The notes below the pieces were generated by a model. That model worked only from the letters and a program-made list of their open reading frames with translations, ran no database searches and had not been told where the DNA came from. The position numbers and the translations under genes were made by a program. Shown piece by piece: positions 32,078 through 40,249 of a stretch of 56,078 bases of DNA. The stretch covers positions 1-56,078 of the forward strand of contig JAIKWW010000172.1 in the NCBI GenBank assembly GCA_024684465.1, given 5' to 3'. The DNA comes from Clostridia bacterium (lineage in GTDB: Bacteria; Bacillota; Clostridia; Peptostreptococcales; Anaerovoracaceae). Within the stretch, counting starts at the first letter, position 1, and every line of letters begins with the position of its first letter.

Positions 32078-32129
32078 CGCGGGAGTCCCCGACGCAGACG
32101 CCTCTCCGGCGGCCGTGAAAACTCCCGCG
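32078..32129 (-). other. Hairpin between the amidohydrolase and flippase genes
   Basis: The arms CGCGGGAGT (32078-32086) and ACTCCCGCG (32121-32129) are perfect and enclose a GC-rich loop of 34 nt. No T-tract follows on the minus strand. It ends about 20 nt before the flippase start and may affect its translation. On the plus strand a T-rich stretch follows, but no plus-strand gene enters it. Confidence 0.5.
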
Positions 32130-32162
32130 TTTCAGTTTGTTTTTTCCTTCTGTTTCAAGCTG

Positions 32163-33458
32163 TTACAGACGAGACTTGATATTCTCGCAGGCAGCTTCCG
32201 TCTCAACGATGGCCTTTTCCACATCCACCGTGAGATATTCTCCGTTCCTGTAGACAACTTTACCGTCGCACATGGTCAGGAGCACGTCGCTGCCGGATGC
32301 GGAGTAAACCAGATTTGTAGCCACATCGTGCATCGGATGCATGTTAGGCACATCCAGATCCATCACGATCAGGTCAGCCTTGAATCCGGCCTTGAGCAGT
32401 CCGCAGTCCGGCCTTCCCTGTGCCAGCGCACCGGCCCTGGTTGCCGCATACAGGGTCTGCTTCGGAGTGATCAGAGTCGGATTTCCGTAGCGTTCCTTGC
32501 TGAGCAGAGCGAAGAATTTCATCTCTTCGATAAAGTTCAGACTGTTGTTGCTGCACACGCTGTCAGTGCCGATGGCAACATTGATGCCGTTCTCCAGAAG
32601 CTTCGGGATGTTGCACACGCCGCTTGCCAGCTTGAGATTGCTGATCGGGTTGGTTGCAACAGTCACGCCCTTTTCCTTCAGGATCGCTATATCTTCATCA
32701 GTCACCCAGACGCAGTGAGCTGCAGTGGTATTGGTTTCAAAAGCCCCCAGATCGTACAGGAGTTTTACAGGAGTTCTGCCGTTGTGGCGCTCCATGCACT
32801 CCCTGTGCTCCGACTCGGTCTCTGAAACGTGAACATGCATGTTGAGGCTGTGCTCCCTTGCAAAGTCCGCAACCTCTCTCATGCTGGTCTCGGTGTTGGT
32901 ATACTCGGAGTGGATGCTGGCATCCACCAGGATCTTTCCGTCATCGGCATTGTGATACAGCTTGTAGAGATTCTCCATCTCCCTGTAGCGCTCACCGCTC
33001 TTTATGGAAAAACCGTCCGGCCCGAATTCGGAGATGCTCCTGGAAATATTCTCCTTTGCACCGCTCTCGATGACAGCTCTTGCGATGTCGTCGCAAAAAT
33101 AGTACATGTCGCTGTTGGACACGATGCCGAATCTGAAGGATTCAGCCATGGACAGCAGCGTCGCCCAGTAGACCGCATCGTAGTAAAGCTTGTCCTCAAA
33201 AGGGAACACCTTCGTATTGAGCCAGTCTGAAAGGGACAGGTTCTCAGCATATCCCCTCAGCAGTGTCATAGGGCTGTGAGCATGAGCATTGTAAAAAGCA
33301 GACATCAGCAGCTTGCCCTTTCCGTCGTAGCTTTCTCCGTAGTCCTCCTCCGGCTTTTCGGACCCCACATAGTCGATGATGGAACCCTTTACGCCCACGT
33401 ACATGTGGTCCTGCCGGTCGTAATTTTCATCAAGTATAGTAATATTTTCAAATAACAT
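32163..33458 (-). CDS. mtaD: Amidohydrolase, MTA/SAH (5'-deoxyadenosine) deaminase family
   Basis: 431 residues of the metal-dependent amidohydrolase fold. The metal ligands are in NAHAHSPMTLLRG (H59, H61), MHVHVSETESEH and IGTDSVCSNNSLNFIEEM (Asp), with the catalytic segment SIHSEYTNT. The closest known family deaminates S-adenosylhomocysteine, methylthioadenosine or 5'-deoxyadenosine; reading cannot tell which substrate it uses. It is not clearly linked to its neighbours in function. Guanine or atrazine-like deaminases are less likely alternatives. Confidence 0.8.
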   Translation of the reverse strand: MLFENITILDENYDRQDHMYVGVKGSIIDYVGSEKPEEDYGESYDGKGKLLMSAFYNAHAHSPMTLLRGYAENLSLSDWLNTKVFPFEDKLYYDAVYWATLLSMAESFRFGIVSNSDMYYFCDDIARAVIESGAKENISRSISEFGPDGFSIKSGERYREMENLYKLYHNADDGKILVDASIHSEYTNTETSMREVADFAREHSLNMHVHVSETESEHRECMERHNGRTPVKLLYDLGAFETNTTAAHCVWVTDEDIAILKEKGVTVATNPISNLKLASGVCNIPKLLENGINVAIGTDSVCSNNSLNFIEEMKFFALLSKERYGNPTLITPKQTLYAATRAGALAQGRPDCGLLKAGFKADLIVMDLDVPNMHPMHDVATNLVYSASGSDVLLTMCDGKVVYRNGEYLTVDVEKAIVETEAACENIKSRL

Positions 33459-33521
33459 GATTATTTTTCTCCTTTATGTTCGATATTTTATCATACGAAC
33501 GCAAAAAACAAAAGTAATAGC

Positions 33522-33602
33522 CGCATCCTCCGGGATGCGAAAGCCGTATGACAGCGAAATTCGCACTTCAGAGAAAAAGAGCGCAGCCCTGAGGCCACGC
33601 TC
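33522..33602 (-). terminator. Terminator(s) after csrA
   Basis: The first hairpin (33579-33602) has 10-base arms with two G-T pairs around TCAG, followed on the minus strand by five T residues (33574-33578): a good intrinsic terminator. A second stem, CGCATCC (33522-33528) and GGATGCG (33533-33539), follows 35 nt later with a broken T-rich tract. Together they end the flgM-csrA unit. Confidence 0.82.
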
Positions 33603-33689
33603 CCTTTCCGGTTGTAATTTGTGCGTTCCGTATGCATAGCATACGTGGAGTATATGTTTATACCTGCGGGAGTGGATTGGTAGGTGTGA

Positions 33690-33920
33690 TTACCCGCGAG
33701 GTATAAAAGCATCTTTTAATGCCGACAAATCGACATTCTGCTGATCCGCCGCTTCCTTGTTGGACTTCATAGCCTCTGCCAGCTCTTCGCGAAGGATCTT
33801 GACTTCCCTTGGCGCATCGATGGCAAGCCGAACGCTGTCGCTTCCGACTTCCCTTACCGTTATGCATATATTGTCATTTATGTATAATGACTGTCCTTTT
33901 TTTCTGGTCAATATGAGCAT
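33690..33920 (-). CDS. csrA: Carbon storage regulator CsrA
   Basis: 76 residues with the CsrA opening MLILTRKKGQSLYINDNICI and the RNA-binding segment VRLAIDAPREVKILREEL. It binds GGA motifs in mRNA leaders; in Bacillus its target is flagellin mRNA, with FliW as its protein antagonist. It is the last gene of the flgM-flgN-flgK-flgL-DUF6470-fliW-csrA unit. GGAGG lies 9 nt before the ATG. Confidence 0.97.
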   Translation of the reverse strand: MLILTRKKGQSLYINDNICITVREVGSDSVRLAIDAPREVKILREELAEAMKSNKEAADQQNVDLSALKDAFIPRG

Positions 33921-33937
33921 CGTGCACTACCTCCGGA

Positions 33938-34390
33938 TCACTTTCCGGCTTCTTTAGCCTGCTCCGCACTCATGATCACCTGACGGAAGGAATATTCTGC
34001 AGTTTCCAGAAGAACCTGTCTGCCCTTTCTCGTCTCGACGTTGATTACCAGCGGAGCCCTGAGGTTTACTGTGGTATCCTTAACTTCGCTTCCCACAACT
34101 GCAATGGCGTAAAGCCCAACCTGTTCCGGAGCGCTTACGCCCAGGAATTCCACGTCTTCTTCCGGGATATCAGGTTCATAACCTGTCACGAATCTGAACG
34201 GGTTGACAGTTATAAAAGCCAGGCTTGGTGTGTTTACCGACTGCAGCGAGAGCAGCGCGTCATTTTCATTGTCAAATCTAATAAGGAGAAATTCCTTCTC
34301 ATCCTCAAAACCGAAGAGTCCATCCGGAAAAGAGATGACCTCTTCCTTTTCATAATCCATTTCGCCAAAGTATTTGGTCTGTAATTTCAT
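33938..34390 (-). CDS. fliW: Flagellar assembly factor FliW
   Basis: 150 residues. The typical opening MKLQTKYFGEMDYEKEEVIS is followed by FPDGLFGFEDEKEFLLI, and later comes FITVNPFRFVTGYEPDI. FliW binds flagellin or CsrA, releasing CsrA when flagellin builds up and so coupling translation to secretion. I place the start at 34390, where GAGG lies 8 nt upstream; the frame stays open nine codons further. csrA follows after 17 nt. Confidence 0.95.
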   Translation of the reverse strand: MKLQTKYFGEMDYEKEEVISFPDGLFGFEDEKEFLLIRFDNENDALLSLQSVNTPSLAFITVNPFRFVTGYEPDIPEEDVEFLGVSAPEQVGLYAIAVVGSEVKDTTVNLRAPLVINVETRKGRQVLLETAEYSFRQVIMSAEQAKEAGK

Positions 34391-34453
34391 GATTTCTACC
34401 TCATCATCGTTACACATGACATCACCGCATCAAACGAAACGGCTTTCCGGGCT

Positions 34454-35065
34454 TCAGACCAGCATGTCTATATGACCCAGAGACGATCTCGGGAACCGAT
34501 TAGGTTCTCCAATATAATCTATCGTCACATCCGGCTTCGTCTTAAGGGAAACATCCACATTTCCCGGAACAAATTCATACGGATTCGTTCCTTTTTTTAC
34601 ATCAATGTGAAGCTTGTCAGGATCGAAATGCTGCTCCACCTTTCCCGGAGTGTAGTCGATCTTCAGCTGCACCGAAGGGCTCCATGTCAACTCGTAATCC
34701 TGAACCTTTATGACCTCTGATCTGGCCTTGTTGGGAATGAACTGCTTCGCCCCCGGCTGCATCATCTGCCAGCCGAAATCCGCCATTTCCTTCGTGGCCT
34801 CCGTGCAGGTTTCCTCGCCCTTTTCTGAGTACTTGTCAATGGTCGTACCGATCCTGAAAGGTCTTTCGGAGTTCAGCACGTCACCCATATTAGTCTCCAG
34901 CTTTCCCTTAGTGGTCTTTATAGTGAGGCCCTCGCCCTTTTCTTTGCTTATCTCCAGCTTCGCCTGACTCTGACCGAAGTCGCCGGTTCTCCGGCGGCTC
35001 ATATTTGTGGTGTTGATATCGATCTGTCCCTGTGTAGTATGGATTTTTATCAGCTGACCGACCAT
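34454..35065 (-). CDS. DUF6470 (YviE-like) flagellar cluster protein
   Basis: 203 residues. Alternating Ile/Lys-rich beta strands begin IKIHTTQGQIDINTTN, with a central helix (KEMADFGWQMMQPGA) and LTWSPSVQLKIDYTPGKVEQ, and the chain ends in more strands. Length and position between flgL and fliW match YviE of Bacillus. Its function is unknown; it may aid hook-filament junction assembly. GGAGG lies 7 nt before the ATG. Confidence 0.8.
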   Translation of the reverse strand: MVGQLIKIHTTQGQIDINTTNMSRRRTGDFGQSQAKLEISKEKGEGLTIKTTKGKLETNMGDVLNSERPFRIGTTIDKYSEKGEETCTEATKEMADFGWQMMQPGAKQFIPNKARSEVIKVQDYELTWSPSVQLKIDYTPGKVEQHFDPDKLHIDVKKGTNPYEFVPGNVDVSLKTKPDVTIDYIGEPNRFPRSSLGHIDMLV

Positions 35066-35138
35066 TTCATCACCTCCGGAAACCTGATCTCGCGAGTTCA
35101 GTCTTCAGCATTCATCCCGGGCTGCCGCCCTCAGGAGC

Positions 35139-36320
35139 CTATGACATGTAATCCAGGAATGACTGAGACAGGATCTTGGATCCCACCTGCAGCGCTGCCT
35201 TATATGCGTAATTTGCCGCCTGGAAATTTGTTATCGCCGTCGCCTCATCCACATACTCAGTCATATTCTGCTTTGCAGTGAGATTGTATTCCACATCTCC
35301 CAGACGGTCGATGGTGGTGTCCATGAAGTTCTCATCTGCGCCCAGCTGTGTGAGCTGGATAGTGATCGAGGTTCTGGTATCATCCAGATTTGCAGCCAGT
35401 TTTTCCATATGATCCTGATCGTACGTGGTTTCCGAAAAGCCATCCGCTATATCGCCCAGCAGCTGGATCATGTTTTTGGAATTGCCCTTCGTATCCACCC
35501 CGAATCCCAGGAACGAGATGGCATTCAGGCAGGTGTTGAACGCACTGCTGCTGTTGACAGTGCCGTCATCGTTGAATTCCAGTCCGAAACCCAGATTCAC
35601 GTACTGGACTTCACTGTTGTAATCGTTGAGTCTCTTCATATTGAGTGAATACTCGTCATGGAGACTCTTGAAATTATCCGCGTACTCCTGTGTAACGGTT
35701 CCATCCGCCACGATCTCGTTCAGTTTGGTCTGGAGCTGCTCGTCGGACAGATTTTCCACAGAGGCGCCGATGTCCTTCTGAATCTCGGTCAGATAGCTCT
35801 TGTACGCTTTCATCTGGTTCTTTGAGAGCCCATCCACAGGCACACCCCTGTAGGTTACAGTTCCGTCGTTCTTCAGTTCAAAAGGAACCTGTCCGGTGCT
35901 GGTGCCGCCGAACATGAACTGATCTCCGTAAGATGTGTTCAGAGACTGGATCGCAGACTGCTGCAGCGATCTGATCTGCTGAGCATAGGCCATTCTTGAC
36001 TCAGGGCTGCTGGTGTCGGTATGACCGCCCAGAACATCAGTGTATGCAGTTCTGGCAATGGAAGACATTTCCATTGCAACAGTCTCTCTGGTCTGCAGCA
36101 GAGATTTTATGCTGTTGGCATTTGCAGTGTAATTTGCGTTTCTGGTGAGCTCTCGTCTGTACTGATACGCACGAGTAGCACTTATCGGATCTTCAGAATC
36201 GTTCTGGTATTTTCTCTCATTCGTAACCGCGTCGCCGGCGTGGCTCACGTCGCGCATTGTATTTGTGATCGTACTCTTATATCGAGTATTCACCATATTC
36301 TGGGTTATTCTGGTAAACAT
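35139..36320 (-). CDS. flgL: Hook-filament junction protein FlgL
   Basis: 393 residues. The flagellin-like N-terminal coiled coil starts MFTRITQNMVNTRYKSTITN and includes ISATRAYQYRRELTRN. The C-terminal helix ends in NFQAANYAYKAALQVGSKIL. The middle (about 160-260) is variable. FlgL (HAP3) joins FlgK to the filament and is held by FlgN during export. It follows flgK after 62 nt. Confidence 0.94.
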   Translation of the reverse strand: MFTRITQNMVNTRYKSTITNTMRDVSHAGDAVTNERKYQNDSEDPISATRAYQYRRELTRNANYTANANSIKSLLQTRETVAMEMSSIARTAYTDVLGGHTDTSSPESRMAYAQQIRSLQQSAIQSLNTSYGDQFMFGGTSTGQVPFELKNDGTVTYRGVPVDGLSKNQMKAYKSYLTEIQKDIGASVENLSDEQLQTKLNEIVADGTVTQEYADNFKSLHDEYSLNMKRLNDYNSEVQYVNLGFGLEFNDDGTVNSSSAFNTCLNAISFLGFGVDTKGNSKNMIQLLGDIADGFSETTYDQDHMEKLAANLDDTRTSITIQLTQLGADENFMDTTIDRLGDVEYNLTAKQNMTEYVDEATAITNFQAANYAYKAALQVGSKILSQSFLDYMS

Positions 36321-36382
36321 ATCAATCCCCCCGTATCAGGTATCATTGATCTCACTGTATCAGTTCCGAGTCCGTATCCTGT

Positions 36383-38968
36383 TTACAGGCCGACTCTGCC
36401 GGTTCCGTTGATGAGTTTATCCAGGCATTCGTCCAGCGTGGTCATTACACGAGAGGAAGCCTGATAAGCTCTCTGGAATCTGTAGATGTCCACCGCCTCT
36501 TCATCGATGCTGACGCCTGATACGCTCATGCGGTTATTATCAACCGTCTTCAGCACCGTGTCGTGGCTGGTAAACGTGGTATTCTCCGTCTTCACATCCA
36601 GCGCCGACTGGTCGCCGATGGCGGAGAGGAAGTTCTCGTAGCCACCCGTGAACAAGGTGATTCCCGAGGTGGTATTGAAGTCTGTATCCTGTTCAAACAG
36701 CTTGATGAACTTCAGTGTATTGGAGTTATCGCCGTCGATGTTGTCTCCCTTGTAGCAGAATGCGGTGCTGTTTACAACCTTCACCTTGCCCTGCTGCCAT
36801 TCGGAGGAAACTGCGATATTTCCTGCGGTTATTCCCTTCAGCCCGCCTTCGTTGGTGGTCAGAAGAGGATTCTCATCGTAATATGGTTCTGTTTCCAGAT
36901 CAGCAAGTCCGCCGTTCGGGAGCACATATTCATCCATTTCAACATCGGTCAGAGGAGTAAATATCCTGTTGCCCAGCCTGTCAGTTTCGATCCTGCCCGG
37001 CTGTCCCGATGCATCGTCGAAGAACAGATCCGTCGCTACCTGGCCATCATCTCTGTTATAGACATTGGTAACCTTGCCGAGAGTCAGAGCGTTGCCGTCC
37101 TTGTCGTAGATCTGGCCCCTGTTCTGCTCGTTCATCTGGGTAGCCATCTGGCTTGCCAGAGTATCCAGCGCACCTGCGTAGTATTTAAATCCGCGGATCG
37201 TGCTGCCGCCCGCCTCAAAGTCGCCGCCGCAGTTCAGCATATCCAGAGAGCCCTTGAAAATGCCGTTTGTAACCGCCGTAGGACTGTAATAATTCTTTCC
37301 GGTCTCCACATCCCGCCCGTAGACAGGGGTTATGTCCACCGGACTCTTGCCGGATACGAACTCCCTGTAGACCTCAGTCGTGGTATTCGCTTCACTGAGA
37401 TCCAGGCCGTGTACAGTGGTCAGGTCATCCGGAGACACCTCCTCAAAACCGTAGGCATTTGAGCCTGCGATCTTGCTGACCTTGCCGTACATAGTCTTTC
37501 CGCTGGTTGTGGTAACCGTGAATACCTTCTGCACTTTGCCCTCGTCATCGATATATGTGAGCGGATTTCCGTCCAGATCGTCCACCTGTGTTACCTGCAG
37601 TTTCTCAGCACCGCTGATCACATCTGTTCCGGAGAGACTGGTATCCGTGGCATCGAAACCCGGGATCTCCGTGAAGAGCGTAGTTCCGCTGTTTGTAGCT
37701 TTTATCGTTCCATAGGAATGACTGCCGTCAGCATTATCCCTCGCGTAGATCTTGTTGCCGTCGCTGTCTGTCATCTCCACTCCGTTGGAATTGAGAACCG
37801 CACTGTACCTGGAAGCTCCTTCGATCTTCACCGTCACCTTTTCCTTGGCTTCTTCCAGTATATCCTCGTAGGACATGGCCTCGGACTTGGTAAGAGTGGA
37901 CACTGAAAGCTTCACGTAGTTGTCTCTGAGGGAGTTGGCATCTGAGGAGGAGCTGACGCCGTTTTCGTAGTCCGGCTTCATTCCCGCCGGATTGAATCCC
38001 TCGATTTCCTTGAATACCTGAATCGAATCCCCGGAAATCGTACCGTAGTGATACTCGTCATTAGTGTCCTTATAAGTATAGATCTGGTTTCCTTCAGCGT
38101 CCTGAACCGCATCGCCTCCGGTGGTATTCAGAGGGAAATAAGTGGTGGATTCCACCGTTTCCACTCCGAACTGAGCGTACTGCTCGCCGTCGATGAGTTC
38201 GATCAGTCCACCCGCAGCGTCCTTCATGTAAACGTGGAGCACGTTAGTCGCAATGTCAGGTGACATTCTCTGCTGTTCCAGATTGTATTCGATATCAAAA
38301 TAAGCCGACAGTTCGTCCAGCATGTTGTTCCGCTGGTCATAGAGTTCCAGCGGATTGCCGCCGGACACCTCGGCGGACTTGATAGTTCCGTTGATGACTG
38401 CCAGGTTGTTCAGCAGCTCGTTTGCATCTGCCACTGACCCGTTTATAAACTCATATACCTCTGCGTCATATGCGTCCCTCAGCTGCCTGGAATACTGGTT
38501 CAGCAGCTTACTGGTGGACTCCGCAGAGGATCTTACAAGTGCATCATATTCATCGCTTCCCGTGTTGAGTGACAGGTTTTCAAATGCTGTCTGGATTCCA
38601 AGGATGGAATCTCTCATTCCCGAAGTGGTCGCTTCGTCGAATATGGATTCAATCGCTCCCATAGCGCCCAGTTCCGCATCGTAATATCCCACTGAAGCAT
38701 TCTCATTTCTGAACTGAGTGTCCAGTGTCACGTCACGGATCTGTTCCAGAGATCCGATCTTAGTACCCTGGCCCGTTATAGGAGATGTTTTTGATCCGTA
38801 TTTTTCAGCACTGTTATTTACCGCCACACTCTTCTGCACGACTCTCTGGCGGGTATAACCTGTCGTATTGGTATTTGACACGTTCTGTCCGACAACGTCC
38901 AGTGCAGTCTGACTCGCCTTCAGTCCGGACAGTGCTGTCTGAAATCCGTAAAATGTAGATCTTATCAT
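36383..38968 (-). CDS. flgK: Hook-associated protein FlgK with large insertion
   Basis: 861 residues; FlgK is commonly 450-650. The N-terminal rod-family motif is LKASQTALDVVGQNVSNTNT, and the C-terminus has the matching SIDEEAVDIYRFQRAYQASS motif. The extra length is in the exposed middle, where three related segments of about 40-45 residues (near 290-327, 401-440 and 467-513) repeat a pattern of polar residue-YGT/GK-hydrophobic-E..GF. FlgK (HAP1) is the first junction protein on the hook, exported with FlgN. It lies 17 nt after flgN. Confidence 0.94.
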   Translation of the reverse strand: MIRSTFYGFQTALSGLKASQTALDVVGQNVSNTNTTGYTRQRVVQKSVAVNNSAEKYGSKTSPITGQGTKIGSLEQIRDVTLDTQFRNENASVGYYDAELGAMGAIESIFDEATTSGMRDSILGIQTAFENLSLNTGSDEYDALVRSSAESTSKLLNQYSRQLRDAYDAEVYEFINGSVADANELLNNLAVINGTIKSAEVSGGNPLELYDQRNNMLDELSAYFDIEYNLEQQRMSPDIATNVLHVYMKDAAGGLIELIDGEQYAQFGVETVESTTYFPLNTTGGDAVQDAEGNQIYTYKDTNDEYHYGTISGDSIQVFKEIEGFNPAGMKPDYENGVSSSSDANSLRDNYVKLSVSTLTKSEAMSYEDILEEAKEKVTVKIEGASRYSAVLNSNGVEMTDSDGNKIYARDNADGSHSYGTIKATNSGTTLFTEIPGFDATDTSLSGTDVISGAEKLQVTQVDDLDGNPLTYIDDEGKVQKVFTVTTTSGKTMYGKVSKIAGSNAYGFEEVSPDDLTTVHGLDLSEANTTTEVYREFVSGKSPVDITPVYGRDVETGKNYYSPTAVTNGIFKGSLDMLNCGGDFEAGGSTIRGFKYYAGALDTLASQMATQMNEQNRGQIYDKDGNALTLGKVTNVYNRDDGQVATDLFFDDASGQPGRIETDRLGNRIFTPLTDVEMDEYVLPNGGLADLETEPYYDENPLLTTNEGGLKGITAGNIAVSSEWQQGKVKVVNSTAFCYKGDNIDGDNSNTLKFIKLFEQDTDFNTTSGITLFTGGYENFLSAIGDQSALDVKTENTTFTSHDTVLKTVDNNRMSVSGVSIDEEAVDIYRFQRAYQASSRVMTTLDECLDKLINGTGRVGL

Positions 38969-38985
38969 GTGAGATCAACTCCCCT

Positions 38986-39477
38986 TTATACAGTCTTTGA
39001 CCTGGTGAACGACCTGTCCTCCACCGTTTCCCCGTTTTTATCATACAGTCTCGCCGGTTCGGAGGTGTTCACCCCGTCTCCGTGTCCCTGCATGAATGCC
39101 AGTTTCCTCTCGTTTGCCAGAGTCTTTGACTCCAGCATGGTCTGTATGCTGGCCGTCAGCTTCCTGAAGATATCCGTGCTGCGGACGATACTGTTAAATA
39201 AAGGCTGCAGCTCTTTCCTTTGAACCGCAGCCATCTCGTTCAAAATATCTCTGAAGGTCATGCCGGCGAAATTCATTTCTTTCATGAGCTTTTCACGCCG
39301 AACATCAAGCCCTCTCATTCTCATCATTCCTGCCTCTTCAGCCCTGAGACAATCCTGCAAAAATTCCAGATCGTCTTCCGAGACAGCGTCAATCTTGTCT
39401 TCTTCAAGTTCGATCAGCTCCTCGAGCAGATCGTCGTATTCTTTCATAAGGCTCTTAAATGCATGAAACTTATCCAT
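38986..39477 (-). CDS. flgN: Flagellar chaperone FlgN
   Basis: 163 residues, helical, with an acidic start (YDDLLEELIELEEDKIDAVS) and the basic helix MRGLDVRREKLMKEM typical of FlgN. It holds FlgK and FlgL for export. The start at 39477 has GAGAGG 8 nt upstream. Between flgM and flgK, its position is canonical (yvyG in Bacillus). Confidence 0.88.
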   Translation of the reverse strand: MDKFHAFKSLMKEYDDLLEELIELEEDKIDAVSEDDLEFLQDCLRAEEAGMMRMRGLDVRREKLMKEMNFAGMTFRDILNEMAAVQRKELQPLFNSIVRSTDIFRKLTASIQTMLESKTLANERKLAFMQGHGDGVNTSEPARLYDKNGETVEDRSFTRSKTV

Positions 39478-39543
39478 TTTCCACCTCTCGGGATACGCTC
39501 CCTCAATCGTGCTCTTCACACCGGTCCCTGCCGGCCGTCAGTC

Positions 39544-39882
39544 CTAAAACCCCAGGATCTTTCCTGCGATATCATCTGCATTGATATCGTAATCGCCCAG
39601 TGCGATCTGCTGCTTGATGCTGTTGAGATAGCTTTCGCTCTTGCCAGCCTTCACTTCGTTTGAAATGTCGCTGCTGAGTCTGGAAACGAACTCGTCGTCG
39701 CTCATGGTGAGGCTGCCGCCGATGGAGACAGAATCCGTTCTCGTGCTGTTTAAAGTATTCTGAAAGCTGTTGCCCGAGAGCTTGTCAGTATTTTCTGTTT
39801 TACTACTGAATGAACTCATTCTCTTCTCTGCCAGATAAGCGTTCTGGTAGATCGCGTTCATATCATTAGATACGATACTCAT
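39544..39882 (-). CDS. flgM: Anti-sigma-28 factor FlgM
   Basis: 112 residues. The C-terminal third has the FlgM pattern (SYLNSIKQQIALGDYDINAD then DIAGKILGF) that binds SigD. The N-terminal part is Ser/Thr/Asn-rich and disordered, as expected for an exported anti-sigma factor. It is first in the flgM-to-csrA unit and has a sigma-28-like promoter about 80 nt upstream, giving feedback. Confidence 0.88.
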   Translation of the reverse strand: MSIVSNDMNAIYQNAYLAEKRMSSFSSKTENTDKLSGNSFQNTLNSTRTDSVSIGGSLTMSDDEFVSRLSSDISNEVKAGKSESYLNSIKQQIALGDYDINADDIAGKILGF

Positions 39883-39966
39883 TTTGATTCCTCCTGTTCG
39901 AAGACATGATCCGGATCAGTGTCAGTTAAAATTCAATCTGTCTTCTCAATTTTCTTTTCACGATAT

Positions 39967-39993
39967 ATATCGTCATCTTCACATTTAACATAA
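39967..39993 (-). promoter_or_regulatory. Sigma-28-type promoter upstream of flgM
   Basis: On the minus strand TTAT, 15 nt, GACGATAT. The -35 and the spacing are identical to the fliD and SLH-gene sites; the -10 differs from GCCGATAT at one base. Its start point would fall near 39960. Confidence 0.5.
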
Positions 39994-40122
39994 GTTATAT
40001 TTTCAGGCGAACAATGTTACAATTTTGTATTTTCATGATTTCATCAGCTTTTTGTAATAATTCTGTAATATTTGGCTTTGATGTAACCAAAAATGTAGCC
40101 GATTTTTCCAAAACACGCTAAA

Positions 40123-40155
40123 ACCGCGCGGAAAAACCGCGCGGTCAGTTTTTTT
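40123..40155. terminator. Hairpin terminator downstream of the FtsA-like gene
   Basis: The arms ACCGCGCGG (40123-40131) and CCGCGCGGT (40137-40145) enclose five A residues. CAG and seven T follow on the plus strand. On the minus strand, the sense of the neighbouring genes, TTTAG follows, a weaker tract. It probably acts in both directions. Confidence 0.6.
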
Positions 40156-40249
40156 GTAACATATTTGTAATAAAAAATATTTTTTGTGAAGATCATCACA
40201 GAGTTATCACAAATGTCTTCAGCCTCCGGCGATTATTTCCGTAAATCGG

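Larger units (their letters stand above)
39883..40249. other. 367-nt gap between the FtsA-like gene and flgM
   Basis: No credible gene is visible. It holds a GC-rich hairpin with T-run (40123-40155) near the FtsA-like gene's 3' end, then an A/T-rich stretch with the flgM sigma-28-like promoter (39967-39993). Confidence 0.6.

Noticed and set aside
30628..32118. Plus-strand frame of 496 codons opposite the flippase gene
   Set aside because: The translation is rich in His, Arg, Gln and Ser without hydrophobic pattern, while the minus strand gives a clear membrane flippase.
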